64,000 nucleotides of DNA from the NCBI RefSeq assembly GCF_001598475.1, contig NZ_BCZA01000005.1, positions 186,001 through 250,000 on the forward strand. Direction: 5' to 3'. Origin of the DNA: Pantoea agglomerans NBRC 102470 (GTDB lineage: Bacteria > Pseudomonadota > Gammaproteobacteria > Enterobacterales > Enterobacteriaceae). This document shows, one piece after another, positions 1-9,626 of this stretch. Position 1 is the first letter of the stretch. Every line of letters starts with the position of its first letter. Position numbers and translations under genes: made by a program. The notes under the pieces are model-generated. The model worked only from the letters and a program-made list of their open reading frames with translations, ran no database searches and had not been told where the DNA came from.

Positions 1-117
1 CTGGCCCAGCATCCGTGGGTGATGGCTTTTCATCAGGCACCCAAAATGTTCGGCGGTGACGCCGCGCTGCTGGTTTTGATTGAGATTGAGGAGTGGCAAC
101 CGCCTGAATTGCCCTGA
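1..117 (+). CDS. smrB: SmrB, Smr-domain ribosome-collision endonuclease (3' end only)
   Basis: The window opens inside a reading frame that runs 38 codons to a TGA at 115-117. The visible tail contains [19 protein letters not shown] and ends EWQPPELP, which is the end of the Smr domain of SmrB (YfcN). In E. coli SmrB cleaves mRNA at collided ribosomes. Its position just before a minus-strand sixA matches the E. coli order. Only the last beta-strand and tail are present, so catalytic residues cannot be inspected. A weak GGGCCG/CGGCCC hairpin (121-139) separates it from the convergent sixA. Confidence 0.85.
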   Translation: MAQHPWVMAFHQAPKMFGGDAALLVLIEIEEWQPPELP

Positions 118-146
118 GAGGGGCCGGAATGATCGGCCCACAGACG

Positions 147-629
147 TCAGATTGCTTTAGCCAGCTTTTTGGGACTGACCTGCCACAGCAGTTTACCGGC
201 ACTCGCCGCGGGATCGAATTCCACGCAGGCAATAGCGGAAGTGGCAAACATTGGCGGTGCTTCCTGCGGGCACAGTTCAGAGACTAAATACCCCACCAAC
301 GGTAAATGTGAGATCACCAGAGCCGATTTCACGCCTTCATTCGCCAGGGCCTGCAGATAACACCCGACCATCTCCGGATCGCCGCCCGGCGTTAATTCCG
401 GCAGAACGTCCTGGCTTTCCGGCAAGGGAAAGGCTTCACGCACGGTCGCGAGCGTTTGCTGCGCGCGTAAATAGGGACTCACCAGGACACGCTCAATGTC
501 CGGCGTCTGGCTGTTAAGCCAGTTGGCCATCTGACGTGATTCATTGCAGCCACATAAGGTTAAAGGCCTGACTGAATCACTGGCTGCTTCCAGAGCCGCA
601 TCGCCGTGACGCATGATAAAAACTTGCAT
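147..629 (-). CDS. sixA: SixA, phosphohistidine phosphatase
   Basis: 160 residues with the RHG signature at the N-terminus (MQVFIMRHGDAA) that defines the histidine-phosphatase superfamily; the RHG histidine is the phosphate acceptor. A second conserved His lies in VISHLPLVGYL. E. coli SixA is about 161 residues and removes phosphate from histidine on HPt proteins and on NPr of the nitrogen PTS. It lies convergent to smrB and upstream of fadJ on the same strand, as in E. coli. The 224-base gap to fadJ suggests it has its own promoter; a TATACT-like -10 (minus strand) is visible near 722-727. Confidence 0.93.
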   Translation of the reverse strand: MQVFIMRHGDAALEAASDSVRPLTLCGCNESRQMANWLNSQTPDIERVLVSPYLRAQQTLATVREAFPLPESQDVLPELTPGGDPEMVGCYLQALANEGVKSALVISHLPLVGYLVSELCPQEAPPMFATSAIACVEFDPAASAGKLLWQVSPKKLAKAI

Positions 630-771
630 AAAGCACCGCTGTTGTTTGTCGACATCGCCCGACGCGTAGCGCCTGACTCTTCACTCTGCGAATGAACGCT
701 GTGTTTTACCCTAATGGCTTTAGTATAGTCAACCGGTTGTTTATTAAATAAGCACTTCTCAGAATCATGCT

Positions 772-797
772 GCGCCGCACACTCTGGCGGCGCTTTT
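772..797 (+). terminator. Hairpin with short T-run in the sixA-fadJ spacer
   Basis: GCGCCGC (772-778) pairs with GCGGCGC (787-793) and is followed by TTTT on the plus strand. Both neighbours are on the minus strand, where no T-run follows the stem, so as a terminator it would only act on a plus-strand transcript. It may be a structural inverted repeat rather than a terminator. Confidence 0.35.
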
Positions 798-853
798 CTA
801 AGCCGCTGAATCGGATTGGTTATTCCATATTCAGCAGAAATGTAAAATTTCGT

Positions 854-2950
854 CTATTTTGCAGCCGCCTGAATCAGCGCCTCACAGGGTGTGAATCGTT
901 CGCCATGCTGCTGCGCAAGCCGGGTTAATCTGTTGACCACTTCCGCCGCGCCCAGTTTGTCCATGTAGTGGAACGGGCCGCCTAAGAAAGGCGGAAAGCC
1001 GATGCCAAACACCGCACCGATATCCCCATCGCGGGCGCAGCGAACCACCTGCTCATCAAGACAGCGAGCCGCTTCGTTCAGCATCATCATCACGCAGCGT
1101 TCAGCAATCTGCGCTTCGCTCTGCCTGGCCTGCGGCGAGACTTTCAGCAACGTATACAGCGAAGCGTCCGGTTTTTTACGCTGCCAGCGCGGCTGGTCAT
1201 AGCGATAAAAGCCTTTACTGTTTTTACGCCCCTTGCGGCCATCTTTCAGCACCGCATCAAAAGCGGCTGGCGCGGCAAAGCGTTCACCATAAGCCTGATA
1301 CAGGATGGGACTGATTTTGCTGCCAACGTCGATACCGACCTCATCCAGCAGCTGAATCGGGCCGACCGGGAAACCAAACTTCACCAGCGCCCGATCAATA
1401 TGGTCAATCGGTTCGCCCTCCAGCAGGCAGCGCATCGCTTCATTTATATAGGGCGTCAGGATGCGGTTAACATAGAAGCCAGGCTTGTCCGCCACCACAA
1501 TCGGAGTTTTACCCTGGCTGCGCGCCAGCGCCACAATCGTCACCAGCGTCGCGGTAGAGGTATTCAGATGAGGAATCACCTCCACCAGCGGCATTTTCTC
1601 TACCGGACTGAAATAGTGCAGCCCGATGACGTTCTCAGGACGCTGGGCGCCGGCGGCGATCGCCTCAATCGGCAGCGAAGAGGTATTTGAGGCAAACAGC
1701 GTATGCGGCTGACAGTGTGCCTCCACTTCGCTGACCATCTGCTGCTTAAGGGCTAAATCTTCGAATACGGCTTCAATTACCACGTCGCGCTGTGAGAAGC
1801 CCTGATAATCGATGCCGCCCGTGATACGTGCCATCTGCTGCTGACGCTGTGCCGGAGTGAGCTGGCGGCGTTTAACCTTTTTGCTCAGCAGTTCCCAGCT
1901 GGTTTTCAGCGCATGGTTCACCCCTTCCAGGCTGATATCTTTAATGCGTACCGGCAACCCGGCGTTGATTGCAGTGACGCTGGCGATGCCGCCGCCCATC
2001 AGGCCGCCGCCGAGGATACCAACACGCTTAACGGTGCCGGGTTCCGCTTCACCGCCCCGCTCCTTTTTCATAGCCGTAGTCGCGAAAAAGATCCCGCGCA
2101 GCGCAACAGATTCTGGCGTCATCGCCAGCTCACCAAAAGCGCGTGCTTCAGCCTCATGTCCGGCCCGACTGCCCTGCTCCAGCCCGATGCGCACCACCTC
2201 AATAATGCGTTTTGCTGCCGGATAGTTACCCTGCGTTTTGGCTACGGTCTGTCGGGTCGCCAGCGCAAACAGCGCCTGACGGCCAACCGGACCATGTAGC
2301 AGACGATCGCTCAGTGGCAGCGTTCGTCCACTAACCTTGCCCTTTTTCACCCGGGCAATGGCGGTCTCCAGCAGAATCGCCTGCGGCACCGCGTCATCGA
2401 CCACGCCCAGCTTACGGGCCTGTTTCGCCCGCAGGGCTTTGCCAGTCAGAATCAGTGGCAGCGCCTGCTGCACGCCGATTAAGCGTGGCAGCCGCTGAGT
2501 GCCGCCAGAGCCTGGCAGTAAGCCGAGTTGCACTTCCGGCAAACCGAGGCGGGTTTTATCATCCAGCGAGCAGATACGGGCATCACAGGCCAGCGCCAGT
2601 TCCAGTCCGCCTCCCAGGCAGGCGCCGTGGATTGCCGCGACCACCGGGAACGGCAGCGCGTCGAGCGCAGCCATCACTTCCTGGCCCTGTTTTGCCAGCG
2701 CTTCGGCTTCCTGCGCGCTCTTACAGCGGTCAATCATGCTGATGTCTGCGCCCGCGATGAAGTTGTCCGCTTTGCCGGAAATCAGCACCAGGCCAGCCAG
2801 TTGCGGATCGCGTCGCGCTTCCGCAATGATGGCGGTGATCTGCCCGGCAAATTCCGCTTTCAGGGTGTTCATCTTCTCACCAGGGACATCGATCGTAATG
2901 ATGCCGACGTGATCCAGTCGCATCTTCAGATGAAACGCATTCTGCTCCAT
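854..2950 (-). CDS. fadJ: FadJ, multifunctional beta-oxidation alpha subunit
   Basis: 698 residues (E. coli FadJ 714). The N-terminal crotonase domain has [15 protein letters not shown] (oxyanion hole) and [21 protein letters not shown]. The central 3-hydroxyacyl-CoA dehydrogenase has the NAD-binding [10 protein letters not shown] near residue 315 and the catalytic-region [10 protein letters not shown] and GLHYFSPV motifs. With FadI it forms the alternative (anaerobic) fatty-acid oxidation complex performing hydration, oxidation and thiolysis of acyl-CoA. Its ATG shares one base with the fadI stop (TAATG), indicating translational coupling. No intrinsic terminator follows it on its own strand. 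Confidence 0.95.
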   Translation of the reverse strand: MEQNAFHLKMRLDHVGIITIDVPGEKMNTLKAEFAGQITAIIAEARRDPQLAGLVLISGKADNFIAGADISMIDRCKSAQEAEALAKQGQEVMAALDALPFPVVAAIHGACLGGGLELALACDARICSLDDKTRLGLPEVQLGLLPGSGGTQRLPRLIGVQQALPLILTGKALRAKQARKLGVVDDAVPQAILLETAIARVKKGKVSGRTLPLSDRLLHGPVGRQALFALATRQTVAKTQGNYPAAKRIIEVVRIGLEQGSRAGHEAEARAFGELAMTPESVALRGIFFATTAMKKERGGEAEPGTVKRVGILGGGLMGGGIASVTAINAGLPVRIKDISLEGVNHALKTSWELLSKKVKRRQLTPAQRQQQMARITGGIDYQGFSQRDVVIEAVFEDLALKQQMVSEVEAHCQPHTLFASNTSSLPIEAIAAGAQRPENVIGLHYFSPVEKMPLVEVIPHLNTSTATLVTIVALARSQGKTPIVVADKPGFYVNRILTPYINEAMRCLLEGEPIDHIDRALVKFGFPVGPIQLLDEVGIDVGSKISPILYQAYGERFAAPAAFDAVLKDGRKGRKNSKGFYRYDQPRWQRKKPDASLYTLLKVSPQARQSEAQIAERCVMMMLNEAARCLDEQVVRCARDGDIGAVFGIGFPPFLGGPFHYMDKLGAAEVVNRLTRLAQQHGERFTPCEALIQAAAK

Positions 2951-4260
2951 TATTCGGCCTCCAGAATCATTGCCGCACCCAGGCCGCCTGCCGCGCAGGC
3001 CGTGACCAGTCCTAACCCGCCACCGCGACGGCGTAATTCATTCAGCGTCTGGGTGATCATGCGCGCACCCGTGGCGGCAAAAGGATGACCATAGGCGATC
3101 GATCCGCCCAGCACGTTAAAGCGCTCTTCATTCACTTCGCCTAGCGCATGTGGCCGATTCAGCACCTCACGGGCAAAGCGCTCGTCGCGAAACATGTGCA
3201 GGTTGCTCAGCGTCTGGGCAGCAAAAGCTTCATGCATATCGATCAGCGTCAGATCGGCCAGGGTTATGCCGGCGCGATCCAGTGCCAGTGGTGAAGCGTA
3301 AGCCGGGCCCAGCAGCATATCCTGCTGCACACCAATGGCGGTAAAGGCGTAGCTGCGCAGATAGCCCAGCGGCCTGATGCCCAGTTCACGGGCGCGGCCC
3401 TCGCGCATCAGAATCACTGCCGCCGCGCCGTCGGTGAGAGGCGTGCTGTTGGCCGCGGTGACGCTGCCGTGCTGGCGATCAAATGCCGGACGCAGTCGGG
3501 CGTAATCCTCCGCTTTGGCGTTCATCCGCACGTTATTGTCCTGATCGATGGCGCTTTTCCACGGCGGCACAAAGGCTGCCATGACTTCCTGATTCAGTAC
3601 CCCGGATTGCCAGGCCCTTGCGGCATGCTGATGGGATCGCAGCGCCAGCGCATCCTGTGCTTCGCGCGTGATGCCGTGACTCTTAGCCATCTGCTCCGCA
3701 GTGTCGCCCATGCGCAGGCCGGTCGAATACTCCGCCACTGCGGGCGGGACCGGCAGCAGATCACGCGGACGCAGACGCCGCAGGATGTGCAGTTTTTGAC
3801 CGAAGCTGCGGGCTTTATTGAGATCCACCAGCGCGCGGGCCAGCGTTTTACTGACCCCAATCGGCAACACCGACGAAGAGTCTGCGCCACCGGCAATACC
3901 GGCAGAGATGGTGCCCGCCAGCAGACTTTCTGCCACATTCGCTACCGCCTGAAAGCTGGTGGCGCAGGCACGGCTGACGCTGTAGGCATCGGTATGCACA
4001 CTCAACCCGCTGCTTAATACAATTTCACGCGCAATGTTCGGCGCTTCCGGCATCTGCACCACCTGCCCAAAGACCAGTTGCTCGATCACCTCAGCCGGCA
4101 GTTCACTGCGCGCCATTAATTCGCTGACCACCATACGTCCCAGCTCAATGGCGGGAATGCCATGGAAGCCGGTCGCCTGGCGTAAGAAAGGGGTGCGTAA
4201 TCCGTGGGTTATTGCGATGCGTTCACCATCACGCGTCAGCAGCGGCTGCGCTTTGCTCAT
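2950..4260 (-). CDS. fadI: FadI, 3-ketoacyl-CoA thiolase
   Basis: Start set at 4260 (MSKAQPLL) rather than the upstream in-frame codon at 4347: it gives 436 residues, the E. coli FadI length, and is preceded by GGTGAGAACA as ribosome-binding site. The thiolase active-site Cys is in [15 protein letters not shown]; the C-terminal [16 protein letters not shown] supplies the catalytic His and [10 protein letters not shown] the second Cys. It cleaves 3-ketoacyl-CoA to acetyl-CoA and shortened acyl-CoA, as partner of FadJ encoded directly downstream. A FadR-like operator lies about 40 bases upstream. Confidence 0.95.
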   Translation of the reverse strand: MSKAQPLLTRDGERIAITHGLRTPFLRQATGFHGIPAIELGRMVVSELMARSELPAEVIEQLVFGQVVQMPEAPNIAREIVLSSGLSVHTDAYSVSRACATSFQAVANVAESLLAGTISAGIAGGADSSSVLPIGVSKTLARALVDLNKARSFGQKLHILRRLRPRDLLPVPPAVAEYSTGLRMGDTAEQMAKSHGITREAQDALALRSHQHAARAWQSGVLNQEVMAAFVPPWKSAIDQDNNVRMNAKAEDYARLRPAFDRQHGSVTAANSTPLTDGAAAVILMREGRARELGIRPLGYLRSYAFTAIGVQQDMLLGPAYASPLALDRAGITLADLTLIDMHEAFAAQTLSNLHMFRDERFAREVLNRPHALGEVNEERFNVLGGSIAYGHPFAATGARMITQTLNELRRRGGGLGLVTACAAGGLGAAMILEAE

Positions 4261-4299
4261 TGTTCTCACCTGTGGCTGGGACTGTGGCATCATTACCTG

Positions 4300-4316
4300 A
4301 AGAGGTCTGACCTGAT
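4300..4316 (-). promoter_or_regulatory. Predicted FadR operator upstream of fadIJ
   Basis: AAGAGGTCTGACCTGAT, containing the perfect inverted repeat AGGTC-T-GACCT. This matches the FadR core (GGTC-N-GAC). FadR represses fadIJ in E. coli when long-chain acyl-CoA is absent. Seen: palindrome and position. Inferred: factor identity. Confidence 0.65.
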
Positions 4317-4385
4317 CAGTGTTAACCACAAGCGGGTGAGCCGCCAATATCGGAAGGGAAAAAGTGCGAAGGGAAACACGAAAAT

Positions 4386-4410
4386 GAAAAACGCCGCGGT
4401 GACGCGGCGT
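4386..4410 (-). terminator. Terminator of yfcZ
   Basis: ACGCCGC-N6-GCGGCGT stem (4391-4410) followed, on the minus strand, by a run of five T. It ends the single-gene yfcZ transcript before the fadI promoter. Confidence 0.75.
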
Positions 4411-4418
4411 AATGGGAC

Positions 4419-4715
4419 TTAACGCAAACCGAGCTGAAAAATCATGGTTTCAGCCTGGCAGCTGAAGGTGAAATCGATATCCAGCTGCACTCCCTGATCC
4501 ACTTCGCTGAAGCGCGATTCAATCAGACAGGGTTCTGATTCAACCTCGCGGGCACGTTCGGTCAGTTGCGCTAATTTCGCTTCCGCATCGGCACGCTGAG
4601 CAAACCATTCTGACCAGCTGGCGGTGCAATCGGTGTTATCCATTACCGTGCCGACATCAACACAACAACAGGCTGCGGTTTCGGTCGCACTGCATTTTTT
4701 AATGGCATCAGTCAT
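4419..4715 (-). CDS. yfcZ: YfcZ/YiiS family small protein
   Basis: 98 residues, colinear with E. coli YfcZ (94 residues). Shared blocks include [12 protein letters not shown] near the N-terminus, ESEPC in the middle and the ending MIFQLGLR. The Cys cluster (positions 16-18) and two further Cys are conserved in the family. Function is unknown; cytosolic, no signal peptide or membrane segment. Its place between fadI and fadL is the same in E. coli. A consensus-like purine-rich ribosome-binding site precedes the ATG. Confidence 0.88.
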   Translation of the reverse strand: MTDAIKKCSATETAACCCVDVGTVMDNTDCTASWSEWFAQRADAEAKLAQLTERAREVESEPCLIESRFSEVDQGVQLDIDFTFSCQAETMIFQLGLR

Positions 4716-4949
4716 TTCATTCTCCAGACCAGCAATTGCATAGGTTGAGCGATTTTATGGACGAAATCTTACCTGCTCGCTGAAAGATGCGCCACGCACC
4801 TGTTGCTAAGTGACGAATATCACAATAAAAATTGATCCAGAACAAACTGGAATGGTTATGCTGTCCAGGATCAGGGGCTTTTTGTTATGCAGATCGAATT
4901 TTAAGCGATCAAACCTGAAATATTTTAAAAACAATATTGCAACATGCAC

Positions 4950-4990
4950 ACAGGTCGGACCTATACTCTCCGCACTGGTCTGATATGTGC
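4950..4990 (+). promoter_or_regulatory. fadL promoter with two predicted FadR operators
   Basis: The -10 candidate is TATACT at 4962-4967, with a weak TTGCAA at 4937-4942 (19-base spacing). Site 1, ACAGGTCGGACCTATAC (4950-4966), overlaps the -10. Site 2, ACTGGTCTGATATGTGC (4974-4990), lies just downstream and matches the FadR consensus core TGGTCNGA. Two FadR sites in this arrangement repress fadL in E. coli. The rest of the 358-base yfcZ-fadL spacer is AT-rich with no other feature seen. Confidence 0.7.
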
Positions 4991-5073
4991 GCTTTACATC
5001 AGTCCCTACAATCCGCCGTCCTTTGTTACGCGACGTTATAGCGTTAAATAATAATTCACATGAGGTTGTGGTC

Positions 5074-6357
5074 ATGAACCATAAAAACCTGTTTGCAAAG
5101 TCAGCCGTGGCGGCTGCAGTGGCGCTTGTCTCTTCCCACGTTTACGCTGCTGGGTTTCAGTTAAATGAATTCTCTTCGATTGGTTTAGGTCGCGCATATT
5201 CAGGCGAAGGGGCAATGGGTGATACCGCGGCGTCTGCCAGCCGTAACCCGGCGACAATGGCGTTAATGGATCGCCCGGAATTTTCTATCGGGGCTGTCTA
5301 TATTGCGCCGGATGTAAATATCAGTGGTCGCAGTCCCAGTGGCCGCAGCCTTGATGCGAATAATATTGCCCCTAATCAGTGGGTACCCAATATTCATTAC
5401 GTCCAGCCCATCAACGATCAGTGGTGGATTGGCGCCTCTGCAACCTCAAACTACGGCTTAGCAACAGAGTTTAATAATGGCTACACCGCTGGCGGTTACG
5501 GCGGTAAAACTGACCTGATGACCGGCAATTTAAATCTCAGCACCGCTTATCGGTTTAATGAACATTTTAGTGCAGGCATCGGTTTTGATGCGGTTTACGC
5601 TAAAGCCAAAATTGAGCGTTATGCCGGTGAGTCAGGCGCGCGGCTGGGGGTTCCGGCTGATACGCAGGTTGCCCATCTGAAAGGCGATGAGTGGGGCTAC
5701 GGCTGGAATGCTGGCATCCTGTATGAAGTGGATGAAAATAACCGCTTCGGCTTTACCTATCGTTCAGAAGTGAAAGTTGATTTTGATGGCGATTACAAAA
5801 GTAATCTCTCATCCCGGCTGAATGCGGTGAATAATCCAGAAGTGTCAGGCGTACCTTTTGGCACCAACGGCACCACCGTTCCTGGCGCGTTAACGCTGAA
5901 TCTGCCAGAGATGTGGGAAGTGTCAGGCTGGCATAAAGTGGCCCCGCAGTGGGCGGTTCACTACAGCATGGCTTACACCAGCTGGAGCCAGTTCCAGGAG
6001 CTGAAAGCCACTGGCTCTAACGGCCAGACGCTGTTCTATAAAGATGAAAGCTTCCACGACGCCTACCGTATTGCACTGGGCACAACCTATTCCTACGACA
6101 AGAACTGGACGTTCCGTACCGGTATTGCATTTGATGACAGCCCGGTTCCGGCCGATAAGCGCTCTATCTCCATCCCGGACCAGGATCGTTTATGGCTGAG
6201 TGCCGGTACTTCTTACGCCTTTAACGATGATGCCTCGGTTGATTTAGGCATCTCTTATATGCACGGACAGAAAGTGACGGTGAAAGAAGGTCCTTATACC
6301 TTTACCTCTGAAGGCAAGGCCTGGCTCTACGGCGCGAACTTTAACTACAAGTTCTGA
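5074..6357 (+). CDS. fadL: FadL, long-chain fatty acid outer-membrane transporter
   Basis: Start placed at 5074 ([15 protein letters not shown]), not the upstream in-frame ATG, because it begins a normal signal peptide (basic start, hydrophobic core, likely cleavage after SSHVYA before [10 protein letters not shown]). 427 residues. Mature sequence has the FadL family hatch-domain opening [11 protein letters not shown] and [13 protein letters not shown], then alternating strands of a 14-strand barrel ending in the outer-membrane terminal F (NFNYKF). It binds exogenous long-chain fatty acids and releases them into the periplasm for beta-oxidation. A strong terminator follows immediately. Confidence 0.95.
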   Translation: MNHKNLFAKSAVAAAVALVSSHVYAAGFQLNEFSSIGLGRAYSGEGAMGDTAASASRNPATMALMDRPEFSIGAVYIAPDVNISGRSPSGRSLDANNIAPNQWVPNIHYVQPINDQWWIGASATSNYGLATEFNNGYTAGGYGGKTDLMTGNLNLSTAYRFNEHFSAGIGFDAVYAKAKIERYAGESGARLGVPADTQVAHLKGDEWGYGWNAGILYEVDENNRFGFTYRSEVKVDFDGDYKSNLSSRLNAVNNPEVSGVPFGTNGTTVPGALTLNLPEMWEVSGWHKVAPQWAVHYSMAYTSWSQFQELKATGSNGQTLFYKDESFHDAYRIALGTTYSYDKNWTFRTGIAFDDSPVPADKRSISIPDQDRLWLSAGTSYAFNDDASVDLGISYMHGQKVTVKEGPYTFTSEGKAWLYGANFNYKF

Positions 6358-6372
6358 TTAGATAGCACGATT

Positions 6373-6404
6373 AAAAAGGGCGACTCTGGTGAGTCGCCCT
6401 TTTT
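6373..6404 (+). terminator. fadL terminator
   Basis: Stem GGGCGACTC-TGGT-GAGTCGCCC flanked by A and T runs, ending TTTTT; a textbook intrinsic terminator 15 bases after the fadL stop. Confidence 0.92.
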
Positions 6405-6493
6405 CGTGGCCGTGGATCGCTTAATGGATCAGGGAGCATACGCCCTGCGCAAAGAGGCAAAAACCGCCATCTCTGGCGGCGCATCGCGGGCGA

Positions 6494-7258
6494 TTACTCG
6501 GCGTCAATATCCTTAAGGTCATCCTGAATCGCGGCTGCGTTAGGATTATCTTCCGGCTTGAGCTTGCCGCCGCGCGCCAGGAAGTCGTGACGCTGGAAGT
6601 AAGCATTACGGATAAAGGCGTACGGATCGCTCTGCTGTTTCAGGATTGCATCAGAGTCCAGCAGCTGCGCGCGGGTCTCAATCCCTTCAAGCGTCCATTT
6701 ACCAATCGACATTGGCCAGGTCAGCCAGCCAAGGATCGGATAAAGCGTATCGACGTAGTCGCCGCCATCCTGACGCACCGTGAAGCTGCCGTAAGCAGGC
6801 AACTCAACGTAAGGCCCGTAGCCGACGCCATAGTGACCCAGCGTGGTACCGAAACGGTGCGGCTCTTCACGCGCCAGTTCCGGGTTCGCCTTACCGGCAA
6901 CGTCAATGAAGCCGCCCAGTCCCAGCACGCTGTTCAGGAAGAAACGGGTGAAGTGAATACCCGCATCACGTCCGTTACCGATCAGGATGGCGTTGACCAT
7001 GCTGGCAGGTTCTTCCAGGTTGCCGAGGAAATTGCTCAGGCCGGTACGTGCCGGCACTGGCACATAATCACGCCAGGCCACAGCGACCGGACGCAATACA
7101 TACGGATCCAGCACGTTGTAGTTAAAGTTAAACATCGTGCGGTTAAAGCCTTCGAACGGATCGCTGCGCTGAGCAGGATCGCTATTCGCCGGCTTTGAAC
7201 TGGCACAACCTACCAGAAGGACGCTGGCGACAGCCAGGCTGGTCAGGCGATAATTCAT
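6494..7258 (-). CDS. mlaA: MlaA (VacJ), phospholipid-asymmetry lipoprotein
   Basis: 254 residues with a lipoprotein signal peptide (lipobox LVGC, Cys at about 18). Conserved MlaA blocks follow: DPFEGFNRTMFNFN, FLGNLEEPASMVNAIL, GLGGFIDVA, RFGTTLGHYGVGYGPYVELP and the DTLYPILGWL region. It sits in the outer membrane with OmpC/F and removes misplaced phospholipids from the outer leaflet, passing them to MlaC. Convergent with fadL as in E. coli. The 150-base space upstream (7259-7408) should hold its promoter; no clear operator was recognised. Confidence 0.94.
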   Translation of the reverse strand: MNYRLTSLAVASVLLVGCASSKPANSDPAQRSDPFEGFNRTMFNFNYNVLDPYVLRPVAVAWRDYVPVPARTGLSNFLGNLEEPASMVNAILIGNGRDAGIHFTRFFLNSVLGLGGFIDVAGKANPELAREEPHRFGTTLGHYGVGYGPYVELPAYGSFTVRQDGGDYVDTLYPILGWLTWPMSIGKWTLEGIETRAQLLDSDAILKQQSDPYAFIRNAYFQRHDFLARGGKLKPEDNPNAAAIQDDLKDIDAE

Positions 7259-7408
7259 TCCAATCTCCCTGTGCGGATGAAAAAGGTCTACCCATCGTTC
7301 AGGTCACAGCCCGGTATCGTATCGACTTACCCGATGAGCATAGCTGACTTTGTGCCAGAGGCAGCAGGCAATGGCACGCATCATCCTGAACGCGGTCAGT
7401 TGATGCGT

Positions 7409-8620
7409 TCAGGGAAGCTGCTGATTAATCTCTACCGCGATCGGCTGATGCCCATCCCAGGGCGTCACTGCGCTCAGGCCCAGCCAGTCACCCGGCCGGG
7501 GATTGGCGCTGCCGTCGCGGGAGATACGCACCCGGACCTCGACCTGATGCTGCGCCGAAAGCAGGCGATCCGGCATCATGGCGTTGCTGTCATCCAGCGT
7601 CAGCGACAGCGGGAAGTGACTGAGCGGCATCCGCTTAACAGCCACCGGCACCGGTGAAGCACCGTCAGAAACCGAAATATACAACACTCCGTCCTGCGGT
7701 AACATTTTTTCTGCCTTAGGTGCCAGCGTCACGGTCAGTGCCAGTTGACGACTCTGTTGCCCGGCGGCACTTCTGGCCTTTTCGATGCTGCGGGCGATCA
7801 TCGCGTGTCGCGAATCACCGGCCGGCAACAGACCCAGCAGAGTCTGCCATGCGTCGATAGCCTGACCATATTGCTGCTGTCCGTAAGCATTAAATGCCAG
7901 CAGGCTCAGCGTACGCAGGTTTTGCGGATCCGCTTTTAGCAATGCCTGCAGCAGCAGTGACGCCTGACGGTTATCCTGCGGGTCGGGGGATCGCGTCAGG
8001 ACTTCGGCATAATCCTGTTTTAGCGCCAGATCGTTGGGAGCAAGCTGTAGCGCATGCTCAAATGCCTGGCTGGCCGTATCGGCATTATTCAGCACCATGC
8101 CGAGCCGTCCCAGCATCGTCCAGTCAGCCAGATTATCCGGTTCCGTTTGCAACGCGGTACGCAATCCGAGCTGTAAACGCGCCAGCTCCTCCATGCTCAG
8201 CGGTTTAGCGCCAGGGTCCATCAGTCGGGCACGCAGCTCAGGATACGCCTGCTGCACCTGCTTCCAGCCCGTGAGCTGTGCCAGGCCACCGGTTTTCAGG
8301 TAAGTCACCAGCGATACCCCAATCAGCACGATCAGGCCTGGCAGCAAAATCCAGCGACCGCTGCTGTGTGATTTCATAGTCTGTGCCGGTGGAATATCCG
8401 CCAGCAGTGTCTGCTGTAACTCCCGCTCCATCAGTGGACGCTCAGCGACGACGCCCTGATCTTCATCCTGTGCCAGCTCATCTATCCGCTGATGGTAGAA
8501 GCGCTGATTAAGGCGATCGCGATCGCCTGTGCTGGCCTGACGTTGCCGCCAGCCCGCCGCCAGGAACAGCGTACAGGCCGCCAGCAGTAACAGAAAAAGG
8601 GTAATCCAAAATGCACTCAT
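7409..8620 (-). CDS. ccmI: CcmI, cytochrome c maturation TPR subunit
   Basis: 403 residues. N-terminal membrane segment (about 2-22), the CcmI-type cytosolic loop with a basic/acidic leucine-rich stretch, a second membrane segment near 92-112 (WILLPGLIVLIGVSLVTYL), then a periplasmic TPR region (LADWTMLGRLGMVL, LQLAPNDLALKQDYAEVL). CcmI holds apocytochrome c for haem ligation with CcmFH. In E. coli this part is fused to CcmH; here the two are separate genes whose ends overlap by one base. Last gene of the ccm operon; no clear intrinsic terminator follows. Confidence 0.85.
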   Translation of the reverse strand: MSAFWITLFLLLLAACTLFLAAGWRQRQASTGDRDRLNQRFYHQRIDELAQDEDQGVVAERPLMERELQQTLLADIPPAQTMKSHSSGRWILLPGLIVLIGVSLVTYLKTGGLAQLTGWKQVQQAYPELRARLMDPGAKPLSMEELARLQLGLRTALQTEPDNLADWTMLGRLGMVLNNADTASQAFEHALQLAPNDLALKQDYAEVLTRSPDPQDNRQASLLLQALLKADPQNLRTLSLLAFNAYGQQQYGQAIDAWQTLLGLLPAGDSRHAMIARSIEKARSAAGQQSRQLALTVTLAPKAEKMLPQDGVLYISVSDGASPVPVAVKRMPLSHFPLSLTLDDSNAMMPDRLLSAQHQVEVRVRISRDGSANPRPGDWLGLSAVTPWDGHQPIAVEINQQLP

Positions 8621-9072
8621 TACGGCTTCCTGTCTGACTTCAGTAGCGCATTAAGACGCTGTTGCTCATCTTCATCCAGCTCACTGCGGGTTTTGCGCTG
8701 ACGGCTGCGCAGGATAATCACCGCGCCGCCCATCAGCGCAAACAGCGCCGGACCAGCCCACAAAACCAAAGTTGAGGGCGTGACCGGTGGCGAATAGCTG
8801 ACGAAGTTGCCATAGCGCGCCACCATGTAGTCGATGATCTGCTGGCGACTCTGGCCCTGCTTCATCAGCTGATAGACTTTCAGCCGCATATCGGCGGCAA
8901 TCATGGCGTTTGAGTCGGCGATGCTGTTGTTCTGGCACTTCGGACAGCGCAGTGAAGCGGTCAGATCGCGGTATTGTTCTTCCTGGGCCACCGAGTCAAA
9001 TTGCAGCGTGTCGATGCTTGCCCATAGGTTGATGCTGAACAGCAGGCCGCAGAGCAGTAACAGCGTTCTCAT
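8620..9072 (-). CDS. ccmH: CcmH, apocytochrome c thiol-reducing subunit
   Basis: 150 residues with signal peptide (residues 1-18, cleavage near LWAS), the defining redox motif LRCPKCQN near residue 43, and a C-terminal membrane anchor (VLWAGPALFALMGGAVIIL). It reduces the CXXCH thiols of apocytochrome c before haem attachment, receiving electrons from CcmG. It lacks the TPR extension present in E. coli CcmH, which is the next gene (ccmI) here. Overlaps ccmG by 4 bases. Confidence 0.92.
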   Translation of the reverse strand: MRTLLLLCGLLFSINLWASIDTLQFDSVAQEEQYRDLTASLRCPKCQNNSIADSNAMIAADMRLKVYQLMKQGQSRQQIIDYMVARYGNFVSYSPPVTPSTLVLWAGPALFALMGGAVIILRSRQRKTRSELDEDEQQRLNALLKSDRKP

Positions 9073-9626
9073 GATCCCGCCTCCGCGCTGTATTTAACCC
9101 ACAAGGGTTTCACTTCCTGATCCCAGACGCGCGCATTGAGATCGCCCGCGTGGCGATAACGGATGATCCCCTTACCGTCGATCAGAAAAGTTTCCGGCGC
9201 GCCATAGACGCCGAGATCCAGTCCCAGCATGCCGTTGCCATCATAGAGGCTCAGCGCGTAGGGGTTGCCCAGCGTATTCAGCCAGTTAACCGCCTTGTGA
9301 CGATCGTCTTTGTAGTTCAGTCCGACGACGCGAATGCCCTGCTCCGCCAGCGTATTCAGATACTGATGCTCGGCGCGACAGGTCGGACACCAGGTCGCCC
9401 AGACGTTCAGCAATATCGGTTTGCCATCCGTCAGCACGCGCTGGTCGTAGGTTTTGCCTGGCTGATCGAGTGCTTCCAGCCGGAACAGCGGCACCGGCTT
9501 GCCGATCAGAGCGGATTCGAGACGGGTCGGATCGTCGCCATCGGCATTACGTGTCAGCTGCCACAGCAGCGCCGCCGCCAGCAACAGAAACAGCATCAGG
9601 GGAATAAACAGGATTTTCTTGTTCAT
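9069..9626 (-). CDS. ccmG: CcmG/DsbE, periplasmic thioredoxin-like protein
   Basis: 185 residues. Single N-terminal membrane anchor (ILFIPLMLFLLLAAALLW), then a thioredoxin fold with WATWCPTCRAE as the redox-active CXXC and the cis-proline region GVYGAPETFLID. It passes reducing power from DsbD to CcmH. Four-base overlaps with both ccmF and ccmH indicate a tightly coupled operon. Confidence 0.94.
   Translation of the reverse strand: MNKKILFIPLMLFLLLAAALLWQLTRNADGDDPTRLESALIGKPVPLFRLEALDQPGKTYDQRVLTDGKPILLNVWATWCPTCRAEHQYLNTLAEQGIRVVGLNYKDDRHKAVNWLNTLGNPYALSLYDGNGMLGLDLGVYGAPETFLIDGKGIIRYRHAGDLNARVWDQEVKPLWVKYSAEAGS

Noticed and set aside
4261-4347. N-terminal extension of FadI from 4347
   Set aside because: It would overlap the FadR operator, lacks homology to FadI, and a good ribosome-binding site precedes the ATG at 4260.
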